Below, piece by piece: positions 53,194-60,980 of a stretch of DNA of 64,000 nt (position 1 is the first letter of the stretch; the number at the start of each line of letters is the position of its first letter). The notes below the pieces were generated by a model. That model saw only the letters and a program-made list of their open reading frames with translations, was not told the origin of the DNA and ran no database searches. Where the stretch lies: contig CANQEL010000001.1 in assembly GCA_947594855.1 (NCBI GenBank), positions 248,001 to 312,000 on the forward strand. The letters run 5' to 3'. A program made the translations under genes and the position numbers. The stretch is from an uncultured Lachnospiraceae bacterium. GTDB lineage: Bacteria; Bacillota; Clostridia; Lachnospirales; Lachnospiraceae.

Positions 53194-54108
53194 TTAAGGT
53201 TTACAACGCCCGCAGGGCGAATAACCTTCACTTATAAGTTCCTCCCTGCTCTTACCCGAAATTTCTTTATTATCTTCCGCTATATCCCTTACACCTGAAC
53301 AAGAGCTTAGATGAAATTTCATTGTATTGTTATTAAGTATATATCCTTTATCTTCTGAACCGTTATTATCTGTCAGTTCATCCTCCGAAAGCTCACTGTC
53401 ACCGGTTGCATAGTCTATATCAATCCCAGGCTGATTATTATATACAAACACATTATAACATATTCCCTCTCCTTCATCTTCTACAGACCATCCTTCCATC
53501 TGCACACCGCTTGCAACAAGGTCGTTTCCCTCATAAACAGGAGTAACTCTGTATAAAACATGATTTCCCGTACTCTCTACATAATCATCAACCATATTTT
53601 CAAACGGAAGCATACCCTGCACGTTCATATATCTTGTTCCGGTTATAAGGTTTTTATCGTTAGCATTTTCACCCGATAACTGATAACCTATTAAATGGCA
53701 TCTGTTATACAGATAAAGTCCGTCAACACAGTCATATTTTACCGTATGCCAGCCTGACGGCTTTACCATTCCGATATCTTCTCTTGCCGTATCAGGCATT
53801 ATTTCCTCGCATATATTTGCATATGCCACGCCGCATCTCCCAAGGCTGTCCTTCTCGCTGTATACCTCAAAAGCATCCGTTGTATAATCCTCCTCGTCAA
53901 ATTCAGGTATATTTCCATTGAGCACTGTATACGGTTCTTCATCAAATTCCGGTATATCTTCTAAATCATATTCCTCCGAAGAACCCGGATTGTAATCCGA
54001 AATATCCGTTTTTTCATAAGCGCAGGATGAAAACATAAACAACAGCATTATGACAAAATATATAATAAAACGCAAAAATCTATTCTTATAATTCTTTATT
54101 TTTAACAT
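53194..54108 (-). CDS. Secreted lipoprotein DNA/RNA non-specific endonuclease
   Basis: 304 aa. Signal peptide with lipobox MLLFMFSSC (cleavage before Cys29 expected), then an acidic spacer (about 30-85) with two repeats of EFDEE. The nuclease domain (about 90-235) has YNRCHLIGYQLSGENANDKN with the catalytic His and Asn, ITGTRYMNVQGMLPFENMV and NHVLYRVTPVYEG, like EndA/NucA-type DNA-entry nucleases. The last 50 residues (KFHLSSC, GYSPCGRCKP) form a Cys/His-rich domain like the Ada metal-binding fold often joined to such nucleases. It probably degrades extracellular DNA or serves competence or nutrition. GGAGAGG precedes the ATG. Confidence 0.85.
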   Translation of the reverse strand: MLKIKNYKNRFLRFIIYFVIMLLFMFSSCAYEKTDISDYNPGSSEEYDLEDIPEFDEEPYTVLNGNIPEFDEEDYTTDAFEVYSEKDSLGRCGVAYANICEEIMPDTAREDIGMVKPSGWHTVKYDCVDGLYLYNRCHLIGYQLSGENANDKNLITGTRYMNVQGMLPFENMVDDYVESTGNHVLYRVTPVYEGNDLVASGVQMEGWSVEDEGEGICYNVFVYNNQPGIDIDYATGDSELSEDELTDNNGSEDKGYILNNNTMKFHLSSCSGVRDIAEDNKEISGKSREELISEGYSPCGRCKP

Positions 54109-54216
54109 AACAGCCTCTCCAGATAATAATATTATACAAATTATTTTAACTCACCCATTATATTAATTGCAATAAGGGCAATACTATATGTGAAGAAATT
54201 CCAAGGAGGTGACAAA

Positions 54217-54402
54217 ATGTCCTGCGATAAATGCAATACTGAAAAAAATGAATCTATTCAGTGTACAATAACCAACTGCGAGCATCACTGCCAGACTGCT
54301 GATTATTGTTCATTGGACACAATCCAGATTGGTACACATGAAAGCAATCCTACCCAGATTGAATGTACTGACTGCGAGTCTTTCAAAATGAAAGCTGAAT
54401 AA
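54217..54402 (+). CDS. DUF1540 small cysteine-rich protein
   Basis: 61 aa with eight cysteines (C3, C6, C16, C21, C25, C31, C50, C53) and His23, His24; spacings SIQCTITNCEHH and IECTDCESF match DUF1540 domain proteins of Clostridia. The function of that family is not established; metal binding is likely. AAGGAGG lies ten bases before the ATG, a strong site. It is a lone gene on the plus strand, convergent with degV and divergent from the nuclease gene. Confidence 0.8.
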   Translation: MSCDKCNTEKNESIQCTITNCEHHCQTADYCSLDTIQIGTHESNPTQIECTDCESFKMKAE

Positions 54403-54420
54403 TCATTTTACGGAAAAATG

Positions 54421-54453
54421 TATGGAGCATCCGTCTTATGACAGAGCTCCATA
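54421..54453 (-). terminator. Weak terminator after degV
   Basis: Minus strand: TATGGAGC (54453-54446), 17-nt loop, GCTCCATA (54428-54421), then CATTTTTC. The stem is 8 bp with a large loop; it could serve degV, and perhaps the DUF1540 gene on the other strand. Confidence 0.4.
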
Positions 54454-54480
54454 TTACATACATCATACAGGCAGATAAAA

Positions 54481-55365
54481 TTATTCCCTTTCATTGCCCC
54501 AGAAAAACAATGCAACAGTTCCCGGTCCAGTATGACTTCCGATAGTAGTTCCTATATCATTAATAAGGACATCTCCTTTAATATTCGGAAACCTTTCTTT
54601 GACAAGAGCCGCAACCGCCTCTGCATCCCCGATACAGGCTGAATGTGATATATAACATTTATCTGAGTAATTAAGACCATCCCTGGCATTTTCCTCCATT
54701 CTGTCTACTATAGCCTGAATAACCTTTTTCTTAGTCCTTATCTTCATACGCGGTATAAGTTTTCCCTCATTATCCACATTAAGAAGCGGACATATATTAA
54801 GCGCTCCGCCGACCAAACCTGCAGCCTTGGATATCCTGCCTCCACGCACATAATATTTCAAATCAGTTGAAAAGAACCAATGATGTACATTCAGCCTGTT
54901 TGAATTAACCCAATTATACAAATCATCTATACTCATTCCTTCATCACGCAAATCTGCCATTTTATCCATAAGCAGCCCATAGCCTGATGATGCGCCGAGC
55001 GAATCCGCCACATATATTTTTCTGTCAGGATACTTTTCTTCAAGGTTTGTTTTTGCAATCATTGCCGAATTAACCGTACCGGAAATCCCTGACGAAAGGC
55101 TGACATGAATCAAATCCTTACCCTGTGAAAGAAAACTTTCAAAATACTCCTCAAACTCATCTGAATTAATCTGTGATGTTCTTGTCATCGCGCCATCTTC
55201 CATTGCCTTATAGAAATCCTCAAATGGAATACTCTGCCCCAAATCATCATAATAATGTTTTCCATCAAGTTCAAAATGAAAACAGATATATTTAATATCT
55301 CTGTCCTCAAAATGTTTTTTTGACAAGTCTGCAGTTGACGAACAACTAATTATATAATTCTCCAT
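54481..55365 (-). CDS. DegV family fatty-acid-binding protein
   Basis: 294 aa. The DegV fold: IISCSSTADLSKKHF at the start, MTRTSQINSDEFEEYF, HVSLSSGISGTVNSA (phosphate/carboxylate pocket), VADSLGASSGYGLLM, KYYVRGGRISKAAG and GSHTGPGTVALFFWG at the end. Members (FakB) bind fatty acids and present them to the kinase FakA for phosphorylation; no fakA is in this window. It has its own promoter at 55386-55414 and appears monocistronic. Confidence 0.92.
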   Translation of the reverse strand: MENYIISCSSTADLSKKHFEDRDIKYICFHFELDGKHYYDDLGQSIPFEDFYKAMEDGAMTRTSQINSDEFEEYFESFLSQGKDLIHVSLSSGISGTVNSAMIAKTNLEEKYPDRKIYVADSLGASSGYGLLMDKMADLRDEGMSIDDLYNWVNSNRLNVHHWFFSTDLKYYVRGGRISKAAGLVGGALNICPLLNVDNEGKLIPRMKIRTKKKVIQAIVDRMEENARDGLNYSDKCYISHSACIGDAEAVAALVKERFPNIKGDVLINDIGTTIGSHTGPGTVALFFWGNERE

Positions 55366-55385
55366 AGATTATAACCTCCTTTTTA

Positions 55386-55414
55386 ATTCTAACATTAAGG
55401 AAAATAGAAATCAA
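55386..55414 (-). promoter_or_regulatory. Promoter of degV
   Basis: Minus strand: TTGATT (55409-55414), 17-bp spacer, TAGAAT (55386-55391), about 20 bp before the ATG. The short leader still contains the ribosome site AAAAAGGAGGTT. Confidence 0.6.
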
Positions 55415-55501
55415 TATTTTATACAAATTAATAAAATTTTTATTATGATTATTTTAATATAGCAATAACATATATTTTATAAAATTATACCTAACAGTTC
55501 C

Positions 55502-55530
55502 TTGTCTATTTTTGTATTTAATTATAAAAT
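55502..55530 (+). promoter_or_regulatory. Promoter of the Spo0A-effector-domain gene
   Basis: TTGTCT (55502-55507), 17-bp spacer, TAAAAT (55525-55530), 38 bp before the ATG. No 0A box (TGTCGAA) was found near it. Confidence 0.55.
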
Positions 55531-55568
55531 ACTTTCAACAAAATAAATCATTTAAGGAGGTTGGTTAT

Positions 55569-55955
55569 ATGGCTAATGAAAATATTTATGATTCAGACAA
55601 TAACCTGAAAAAAATTAAAGAGCTTGTATCACTTATCAGCGGGAACCGTGGGAGGGAATGTTATTATATTCTATGCTGTTCAGTAAAGATAGCTCTTTCA
55701 TATCAGCCGACTGAGCCTCAGATGAAACTTATATGCGTGGAAGTATCCAGAATATCAGGCAAAACCATCCGCTCTATTGAAAAATCATTAAGCAGAGTTG
55801 CCGACGATATATGGAGACACGGCGACAGGGCAGCTCTTAACGAGATATTCAACACTACACTGACCCAAAAACCAAAACCTAAAAATCTTATATGGGCATT
55901 ATCAGAATACCTGTGGATTAATACGGTTATGCCTGCCAAAGACGATATTATCTAA
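55569..55955 (+). CDS. Standalone Spo0A C-terminal DNA-binding domain protein
   Basis: 128 aa. It has no receiver domain. Residues about 25-125 resemble the Spo0A effector domain: QPTEPQMKLICVEVSRISGK, TIRSIEKSLSRVADDIWRHG, RAALNEIF and KPKPKNLIWALSEYLW follow the order of helices around the Spo0A helix-turn-helix. In Spo0A this domain binds 0A boxes after phosphorylation of the receiver. Here it may compete with or act as a constitutive regulator, or bind other sites (inference). AAGGAGG precedes the ATG. It is monocistronic, between degV and a two-way terminator. Confidence 0.7.
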   Translation: MANENIYDSDNNLKKIKELVSLISGNRGRECYYILCCSVKIALSYQPTEPQMKLICVEVSRISGKTIRSIEKSLSRVADDIWRHGDRAALNEIFNTTLTQKPKPKNLIWALSEYLWINTVMPAKDDII

Positions 55956-55972
55956 ACTATCGCCGTTTTCAT

Positions 55973-56020
55973 AAAAGCCCTGCATGTATATTAATTAAAA
56001 ATATACCCTGCAGGGCTTTT
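55973..56020. terminator. Bidirectional terminator between convergent genes
   Basis: AAAAGCCCTGCA (55973-55984) pairs with TGCAGGGCTTTT (56009-56020), with an inner GTATAT/ATATAC stem. The A-run on one side and T-run on the other make it usable from both strands. It serves the Spo0A-domain gene (plus) and the heptose gene (minus) that end either side. Confidence 0.85.
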
Positions 56021-56037
56021 ATAATTTTCCCGTTATA

Positions 56038-57348
56038 TCAGATACATGACAGGCTTTCCGCCACAACATCCGCGCCATAATCATCATCTGCGCCTGATGT
56101 CCCGGCTCCATTTAACAAAACAGTTTTACAGCCTGCTGCTTTGCCTGCAATAATATCATTTTTACCATCACCAACCATAATACTCTGTGATAAATCAATA
56201 TTAAAATCTTCAGCCGCCTTAAGAAGCATACCCGGCTTTGGCTTCCTACATTCACATTCAAATTTGAGTTCCGGCACTTCTCCTTCATAACCTTTATCCG
56301 GATGATGCGGACAAAAATAAATACCGTCAATATATGCGCCGTCTAAACCTAACAATGTTTCCATTTTATTATGAATACATTTTAATTCATCAAATGAAAC
56401 CTCGCCCCTTGCAACCACCGGCTGATTTGTAACCACAATGGCAAGATATCCCGATTCGTTTATCTTCCTTATCGCTTCCGAAACACCGTCTATAAGTTCA
56501 AAATCATCTATATTACGCAAAAATCCTTTATATACATTGATAGTACCGTCACGGTCCAGAAATACTGCCTTTTGTTTATTGGCAAGATTCTTACCCGTAA
56601 CACGCCCCGCTTTATAATCTTCCTGCACCTGATAAAACCTCTCAGGCGTTCCCATATCTTTTACATACTCAGGGCTGTCATAACAAAACATTGTTCCTGT
56701 TCCTGCAAGCGGTTTCAAAATCTGACGGTCAAGGTCCGCTTTTACCACTTTCCCGGTTACGACATCTGTCGTACCAATAATCTTGCCATCCACGCCGCTC
56801 ATATCAAGCGCTTTAGGATTAATCACATGAAGTCCGGCATTAACGCGGTTACGATAAAACTGCGGTCTGTCATCCTCCTTTGCAAGCCATCTTGCTACAG
56901 CTCCATTTTCATCTGCAATGATGAGACCACTGTCGTACGGATGTGAATTCGGATGGGTAAACAGTGTAACCAGAGCTCCCTTACTCCTATGATACGATAC
57001 CATCCTGTTAAAATCCACATCAAAAACCGCATCTGCATTAAGAAGCAGAAAATCTTCTGTCAGCTTATCTCTTAACCTGAACAGCGCACCGGCATTGCCT
57101 AACGGCTGCTCTTCATTATAATACTCAATGTTCACTCCAAATGCGGAACCGTCACCAAAATAGTCCATTATAACTTTTCCAAGATGCGCCACCGTTATAA
57201 TCAAATCTTTAAAGCCCTGATTACGCAGGCACTCAATTTCTCTTTCAAGAACAGGTTTCCCGTCAATCTGTATCATTGGTTTGGGTATGTCCGGGGCAAT
57301 GGATGAAATACGCGTTCCCCTTCCTCCTGCCATAATAACTGTTTTCAT
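56038..57348 (-). CDS. Fused heptose-1-phosphate nucleotidyltransferase and HAD phosphatase (HddC-GmhB type)
   Basis: 436 aa, two enzymes in one. Residues about 1-235 are a sugar-nucleotidyltransferase: MAGGRGTRISSIAPDIPKPM, YNEEQPLGNAGALF, LLNADAVFDVDF. Residues about 262-436 are a HAD phosphatase of the HisB/GmhB family: AVFLDRDGTINVYKG with the catalytic Asp, VVTNQPVVARGE and IMVGDGKNDIIAGKAAG. A zinc knuckle (CPHHP, then CECRKPKPG) is typical of GmhB. The family dephosphorylates heptose-1,7-bisphosphate and activates the sugar to GDP- or ADP-heptose. The bound base cannot be decided from sequence. No gmhA or kinase gene is in the window. Its gene ends at the terminator and may belong with the nearby surface-polymer cluster. 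Confidence 0.85.
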   Translation of the reverse strand: MKTVIMAGGRGTRISSIAPDIPKPMIQIDGKPVLEREIECLRNQGFKDLIITVAHLGKVIMDYFGDGSAFGVNIEYYNEEQPLGNAGALFRLRDKLTEDFLLLNADAVFDVDFNRMVSYHRSKGALVTLFTHPNSHPYDSGLIIADENGAVARWLAKEDDRPQFYRNRVNAGLHVINPKALDMSGVDGKIIGTTDVVTGKVVKADLDRQILKPLAGTGTMFCYDSPEYVKDMGTPERFYQVQEDYKAGRVTGKNLANKQKAVFLDRDGTINVYKGFLRNIDDFELIDGVSEAIRKINESGYLAIVVTNQPVVARGEVSFDELKCIHNKMETLLGLDGAYIDGIYFCPHHPDKGYEGEVPELKFECECRKPKPGMLLKAAEDFNIDLSQSIMVGDGKNDIIAGKAAGCKTVLLNGAGTSGADDDYGADVVAESLSCI

Positions 57349-57393
57349 AGTATGTTCCTTTCAGTAAAGACATTTCATATATATATTTTCTGT

Positions 57394-57770
57394 TTATCTG
57401 TGTGATATGTCAATACCTGTTTTATAAATCACAAACTCAGAAATCAGTTTATCCCTGTAAACACTATCGAAAGCTGCTCTTGTAATATCGTCCAACCTTC
57501 CAAGTTCGGTAAGCTTTTTTACAAGAGCTGCAAAAATATCCAGGCCTTCATTTTTACCTTCATTTCTTAAAATCTCCATCTCTCTGCACATTTCGCTCAC
57601 TCCTTCCAGATTCTCCTTATAATACCTTGCACTGTCACCCATAATGCTATAGTACATATTGTCCGGATCCGGACATCTGAAATCATGCATCAGGTTTCCG
57701 TAATAAAAATAATATATGTTTCCGGCAGTTCATCAAAATCCTGCCCCTTAATAACACAGATAAATCTTGT
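57394..57770 (-). pseudogene. Decayed Rpn-family (PD-(D/E)XK) nuclease/transposase-like gene
   Basis: Minus strand. The open stretch 57690-57394 (98 aa) has MHDFRCPDPDNMYYSIMGDS and YYKENLEGVSEMCREMEIL, matching the C-terminal part of Rpn-family proteins common in Lachnospiraceae. Just upstream in another frame (ending 57699) is FDELPETYIIFITET then a stop, the piece that should precede it in the intact protein. A frame change and a missing segment separate them, and the N-terminal nuclease core is absent. It is a remnant, not a working gene. Confidence 0.7.
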
Positions 57771-57860
57771 TTATATTTATTGTAACACAAACCAAAATGT
57801 AATGCAATAAGTTTTTGTTGAATGATTTTTTGGCAGCTCCTATTTCATCTTATAGATTAC

Positions 57861-57899
57861 AAAAAACCCGAAAAGATTCAGATTCTACCTTTCCGGGTT
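57861..57899 (-). terminator. Intrinsic terminator, minus strand
   Basis: AACCCGGAAA (57899-57890) pairs with TTTTCGGGTT (57874-57865) around a 15-nt loop, followed by TTTT on the minus strand. It ends transcription coming from the small-ORF pair or from beyond them. Confidence 0.75.
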
Positions 57900-57930
57900 A
57901 AAAATGTTTTAATAAATTATTTTCCTTAAC

Positions 57931-58032
57931 TCAATTATATCTTATAATATCTGTAATATTTAAAATGGCATCTTTCACATTATTCCATTTCCAATAACTT
58001 CTTACAATTTCATCCAGATTTACTCTGGGCAT
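57931..58032 (-). CDS. Small ORF, 33 aa, unknown
   Basis: MPRVNLDEIVRSYWKWNNVK begins the 33-residue product, which continues with AILNITDIIRYN. It starts two bases after the stop of the 59-aa ORF upstream, so it is likely translated by coupling. It ends just before the terminator at 57861-57899. It may be the end of a split gene. No family recognised. Confidence 0.35.
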   Translation of the reverse strand: MPRVNLDEIVRSYWKWNNVKDAILNITDIIRYN

Positions 58033-58034
58033 AT

Positions 58035-58214
58035 CTAAAATCTCTTTTCATTAATTGCATTTTTTTGTTTTAACTGTAACACATAGTCTGTCACACATTG
58101 TATAAATTTCCTTTCATCATCTGTTTTAGCTTTCTTAATAAGCTCATATGATTCATCAAATTCTATATTTTTGCATTCATTATATAATTGGTGCAGCACT
58201 TCTGATTTTGACAT
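58035..58214 (-). CDS. Small charged helical protein, 59 aa, unknown
   Basis: The product starts MSKSEVLHQLYNECKNIEFD, continues ESYELIKKAKTDDERKFIQC and ends NAINEKRF. It is rich in Lys/Glu and has helical heptad-like spacing (predicted helical). There is no signal peptide. A -10-like TATAAT lies about 55 bp upstream (58268-58273) with a poor -35, and the ribosome site is weak. It looks more protein-like than a chance frame, and resembles unnamed small Lachnospiraceae proteins, but I cannot assign a family. It sits between the Rpn pseudogene and the second polysaccharide cluster. Confidence 0.5.
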   Translation of the reverse strand: MSKSEVLHQLYNECKNIEFDESYELIKKAKTDDERKFIQCVTDYVLQLKQKNAINEKRF

Positions 58215-58452
58215 AATATCAACATTCTTTTATATATCGATTATTACAAATGATACTCACGTTTTTTATTATACTATTATGAGCCGAAATAAACCATACT
58301 TTCTTCTAAAATTGTTAGTATAAATATTTTGTCAGTTGAATAAAAAAGATTAATCTCAAATCCCTTGATATAATAATGTAACAAAAAATAGAAACGGTAA
58401 TACAATGTGAGAACATCCTCAAAGTAACAAAAGTCTGCAAATGAATTACAAA

Positions 58453-58509
58453 GAGACCGCTTCAAGTTTTGTATAAACTCAAAAAACTACCGTAAATTGA
58501 AACGGTCTC
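58453..58509 (-). terminator. Inverted repeat after the second polysaccharide cluster
   Basis: GAGACCGTTTCAA (58509-58497) pairs with TTGAAGCGGTCTC (58465-58453; one G-U pair) around a 31-nt loop, followed on the minus strand by a poor T-run (TTTGT). It lies 79 bp after the ATP-grasp stop, so it is a candidate terminator; the long loop and short T-run make it weak. It might instead mark a mobile-element end. Confidence 0.4.
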
Positions 58510-58587
58510 GGCTAATGCTCTATATCTTTTTTATTATCATTCACACATTACCTCTCCTAACTTTAAAAAATACCTTTTTCAAAAGTT

Positions 58588-59505
58588 TTATTGTATTTCA
58601 CGATTTTCTTTACTCTTTAGTGAAGATATATCAATTTCACGACCTAAAATCTCATCTAACTCCTCAGGAATCATAGGCTGAAATCCACTAGCTGTTGATA
58701 GCGTAATTTCACCAAAATATATTATGTCATTAACAATATAAAAATCAATTCTAACCTGAGCATGATTTTTACAAAGCATTTTAGTAATATTTAATAATTC
58801 CTCCAAACATTTAGGTTTAGGTTCAACAATGTCACTCACTTCAAAATGATTATCTAATGAAATATTTTGCGGTTTCCAATCTATATCATATACTGTTTCA
58901 CTCAAATTCTTAGCATCATTAAATCTATTATGAAATACTACTATATATTTAGGTTTACCATTGAAGCAATAGATTTTATAATCTTCCGGAACAATATTCT
59001 TTTTATCATATATATATTGTTCTGCAATAATACGTGGTTTTACATTTTTATATGGCCATTCTCTTCCGAGAAAATAATAATTTTTTTTCATAGAACTATT
59101 AATTTTTTTACGTGCAGCCTCAATATTAAATTTAGATTTATCATTACATATAAATACCCCTCCACTGTCATGTGTACATTTAAGAACAAATTGTTGCGGT
59201 AAACTCTCAAAATCTATACTGTCAAAGTTCTCCCATACACCTAACGTTGGAATTATATATTGTTCTCCTATTATATTAGCAACATACTTTTTTGCCTCGT
59301 ATTTATCTACCATTTTAGTATATTCAGGTTTGCGGTCATATAGTTTAAGCCATTGGATTTTTTCATTAAAAGTAACCGGATTATCTAAATCTAATTTTTT
59401 TCCAAAACGAATCCTGTACAATAATTTTAAATATGTGCTATCCGGTATACTATTCAATAATCCCATATAACCTGCATGAATAAATGCTTTAAATAATAAT
59501 TCCAT
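58588..59505 (-). CDS. ATP-grasp fold glycosyltransferase-cluster protein (TupA-like)
   Basis: 305 aa. FGKKLDLDNPVTFNEKIQWL, KYEAKKYVANIIGEQYIIPT, FVLKCTHDSGGVFICND (ATP-binding loop), EDYKIYCFNGKPKYIVVFHN and ITLSTASGFQPM are the blocks of the TupA-like ATP-grasp family (PF14305), which occurs in capsule and teichuronic/teichuronopeptide loci. It would ligate an amino acid or similar group onto a sugar; substrate unknown. The start at 59505 (MELLFKAFIHA) is chosen for the AAGGAG site; the earlier ATG carries that site. It is the last gene of the AT-rich operon, overlapping nothing but 14 bp from the flippase stop. Confidence 0.85.
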   Translation of the reverse strand: MELLFKAFIHAGYMGLLNSIPDSTYLKLLYRIRFGKKLDLDNPVTFNEKIQWLKLYDRKPEYTKMVDKYEAKKYVANIIGEQYIIPTLGVWENFDSIDFESLPQQFVLKCTHDSGGVFICNDKSKFNIEAARKKINSSMKKNYYFLGREWPYKNVKPRIIAEQYIYDKKNIVPEDYKIYCFNGKPKYIVVFHNRFNDAKNLSETVYDIDWKPQNISLDNHFEVSDIVEPKPKCLEELLNITKMLCKNHAQVRIDFYIVNDIIYFGEITLSTASGFQPMIPEELDEILGREIDISSLKSKENREIQ

Positions 59506-59519
59506 AGCTGATCTCCTTT

Positions 59520-60965
59520 TCATACTTTAATTTCATTAATTTTTTGAGTAAAATACCTTCTTTTACAAAATGCAACTATACAAATTATGCAAATAATCAT
59601 ATATCTTATAAATATTAATTTATAAACAAATAAAATTACAAAACTAAACAAAATTAACGCAGTTGATATAGTAACTATAAATTTAATGTCATATATTTTT
59701 ATTCCAGCCAAATTTTTATTTAGTACTTTAATATGGAAAAAATAATGTCCCATTGAAAGAAGAATATAACAAAACAGCGTTGTATATCCCGCAGCCACAT
59801 ATCCAAATATCGGTATAAATACATAATTAAGTATTATATTAACAATTGCACCAATTACCGAAGCAATCATAATAAATTTATTTGCCTCAAAATAAAATTC
59901 AACATTACCAAATAAAGAATAAAGAAATGTAAAATATACAGACAGTGCTACAGATGGGATTATCCATCTTGCATCATAATACTCTTTTGATGCAAAAATA
60001 CGTATTATTTCCGGTCCGCAGCAAATTATAATAACAAGCACACAACCCCATAGAAGCAATAATATATTTGCGCTTCTTCCTATGCGCTTATACTTTTTAT
60101 CTCTAATTGACTTATATGTATAAGGTATAAAAGAATTATTTACTGCACTTGTTATCAGGGTCATCATTTGAGAAATATTGTATGCAAGTCCGTAAATCGC
60201 CGCTTCTGAAAGACCAATCATTTTGCTTATCATAATCCTGTCTGCCTGACCAAGTATGGTCATAGACAAATAATGCGGTATAAGCGGAATATTAAATAAC
60301 AATGCATATTTCCAGTATTCTTTTACATAAAAACTTTTTCCTTTATAAAAATTAACTGTACATAATATTATACCTATACAAACCTGTACTCCTACATAAG
60401 ATAAAACACGTGCTTCAGCTTTATTTTCTGTTAATATAACTGATACGACGCCAACCAACGGACTTACAATAGAAATAACTGCTGTTACTATAACTAATGC
60501 CCGATATTTATATTCAAATCTCTGCTTTGCACTCCAAAGTGAAAAAGCAGATACAAACATAAGCTCAACAAACATTACTACTATTAATAAATCCGAAAGG
60601 CCTAATAATCTATTAAAAAATCTATGTCCAAGCAAATATATAATAAATAATGCAGATGTTACAGTCATTGATAAACCCTGCATAGATGCTGTATACCTAT
60701 TACGATCATTCTCATATTTTACCATTCCATTATTGAAAACTCCTAAAGCCAGATTCAAAGTAGCAAAAATACTTATAACGTTATACCATGATTTATATAT
60801 TGTATATACGCCATATTGCTCTGTAGTCAAAAGTCTGGTAAAAAAAGGTATCGTAAGTACGTCTATCCCCTTTTGCATAAAATTACAAACTGCAAACCAT
60901 ATAGATGCTTTTACAGGTAAGGGTATATTATTATATTTTTTTAACAATGATTTGAATACACTCAT
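59520..60965 (-). CDS. Wzx-type polysaccharide flippase
   Basis: 481 aa with about fourteen hydrophobic spans. The N-terminal block IDVLTIPFFTRLLTTEQYGV (about 33-52) is the polysaccharide-synthesis (PF01943/MatE-like) start. The later blocks SMTILGQADRIMISKMIGLS and EAAIYGLAYNISQMM are also typical. It flips lipid-linked repeat units across the membrane. Together with the polymerase-like gene at 62453 it indicates a Wzx/Wzy type system, distinct from the ABC-exported polymer made by the 23-43 kb cluster. Its start ribosome site is weak (AAAG). Confidence 0.9.
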   Translation of the reverse strand: MSVFKSLLKKYNNIPLPVKASIWFAVCNFMQKGIDVLTIPFFTRLLTTEQYGVYTIYKSWYNVISIFATLNLALGVFNNGMVKYENDRNRYTASMQGLSMTVTSALFIIYLLGHRFFNRLLGLSDLLIVVMFVELMFVSAFSLWSAKQRFEYKYRALVIVTAVISIVSPLVGVVSVILTENKAEARVLSYVGVQVCIGIILCTVNFYKGKSFYVKEYWKYALLFNIPLIPHYLSMTILGQADRIMISKMIGLSEAAIYGLAYNISQMMTLITSAVNNSFIPYTYKSIRDKKYKRIGRSANILLLLWGCVLVIIICCGPEIIRIFASKEYYDARWIIPSVALSVYFTFLYSLFGNVEFYFEANKFIMIASVIGAIVNIILNYVFIPIFGYVAAGYTTLFCYILLSMGHYFFHIKVLNKNLAGIKIYDIKFIVTISTALILFSFVILFVYKLIFIRYMIICIICIVAFCKRRYFTQKINEIKV

Positions 60966-60980
60966 TTTTATTTACTTTCT

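Noticed and set aside
54217..55955. DUF1540 gene and Spo0A-domain gene as one sporulation operon
   Set aside because: They are separated by degV on the other strand and each has its own signals.
58277..58465. 62-aa minus-strand frame
   Set aside because: Its start lies inside a hairpin arm and the Phe/Tyr/Leu-rich sequence looks like AT-rich noncoding DNA; no ribosome site.
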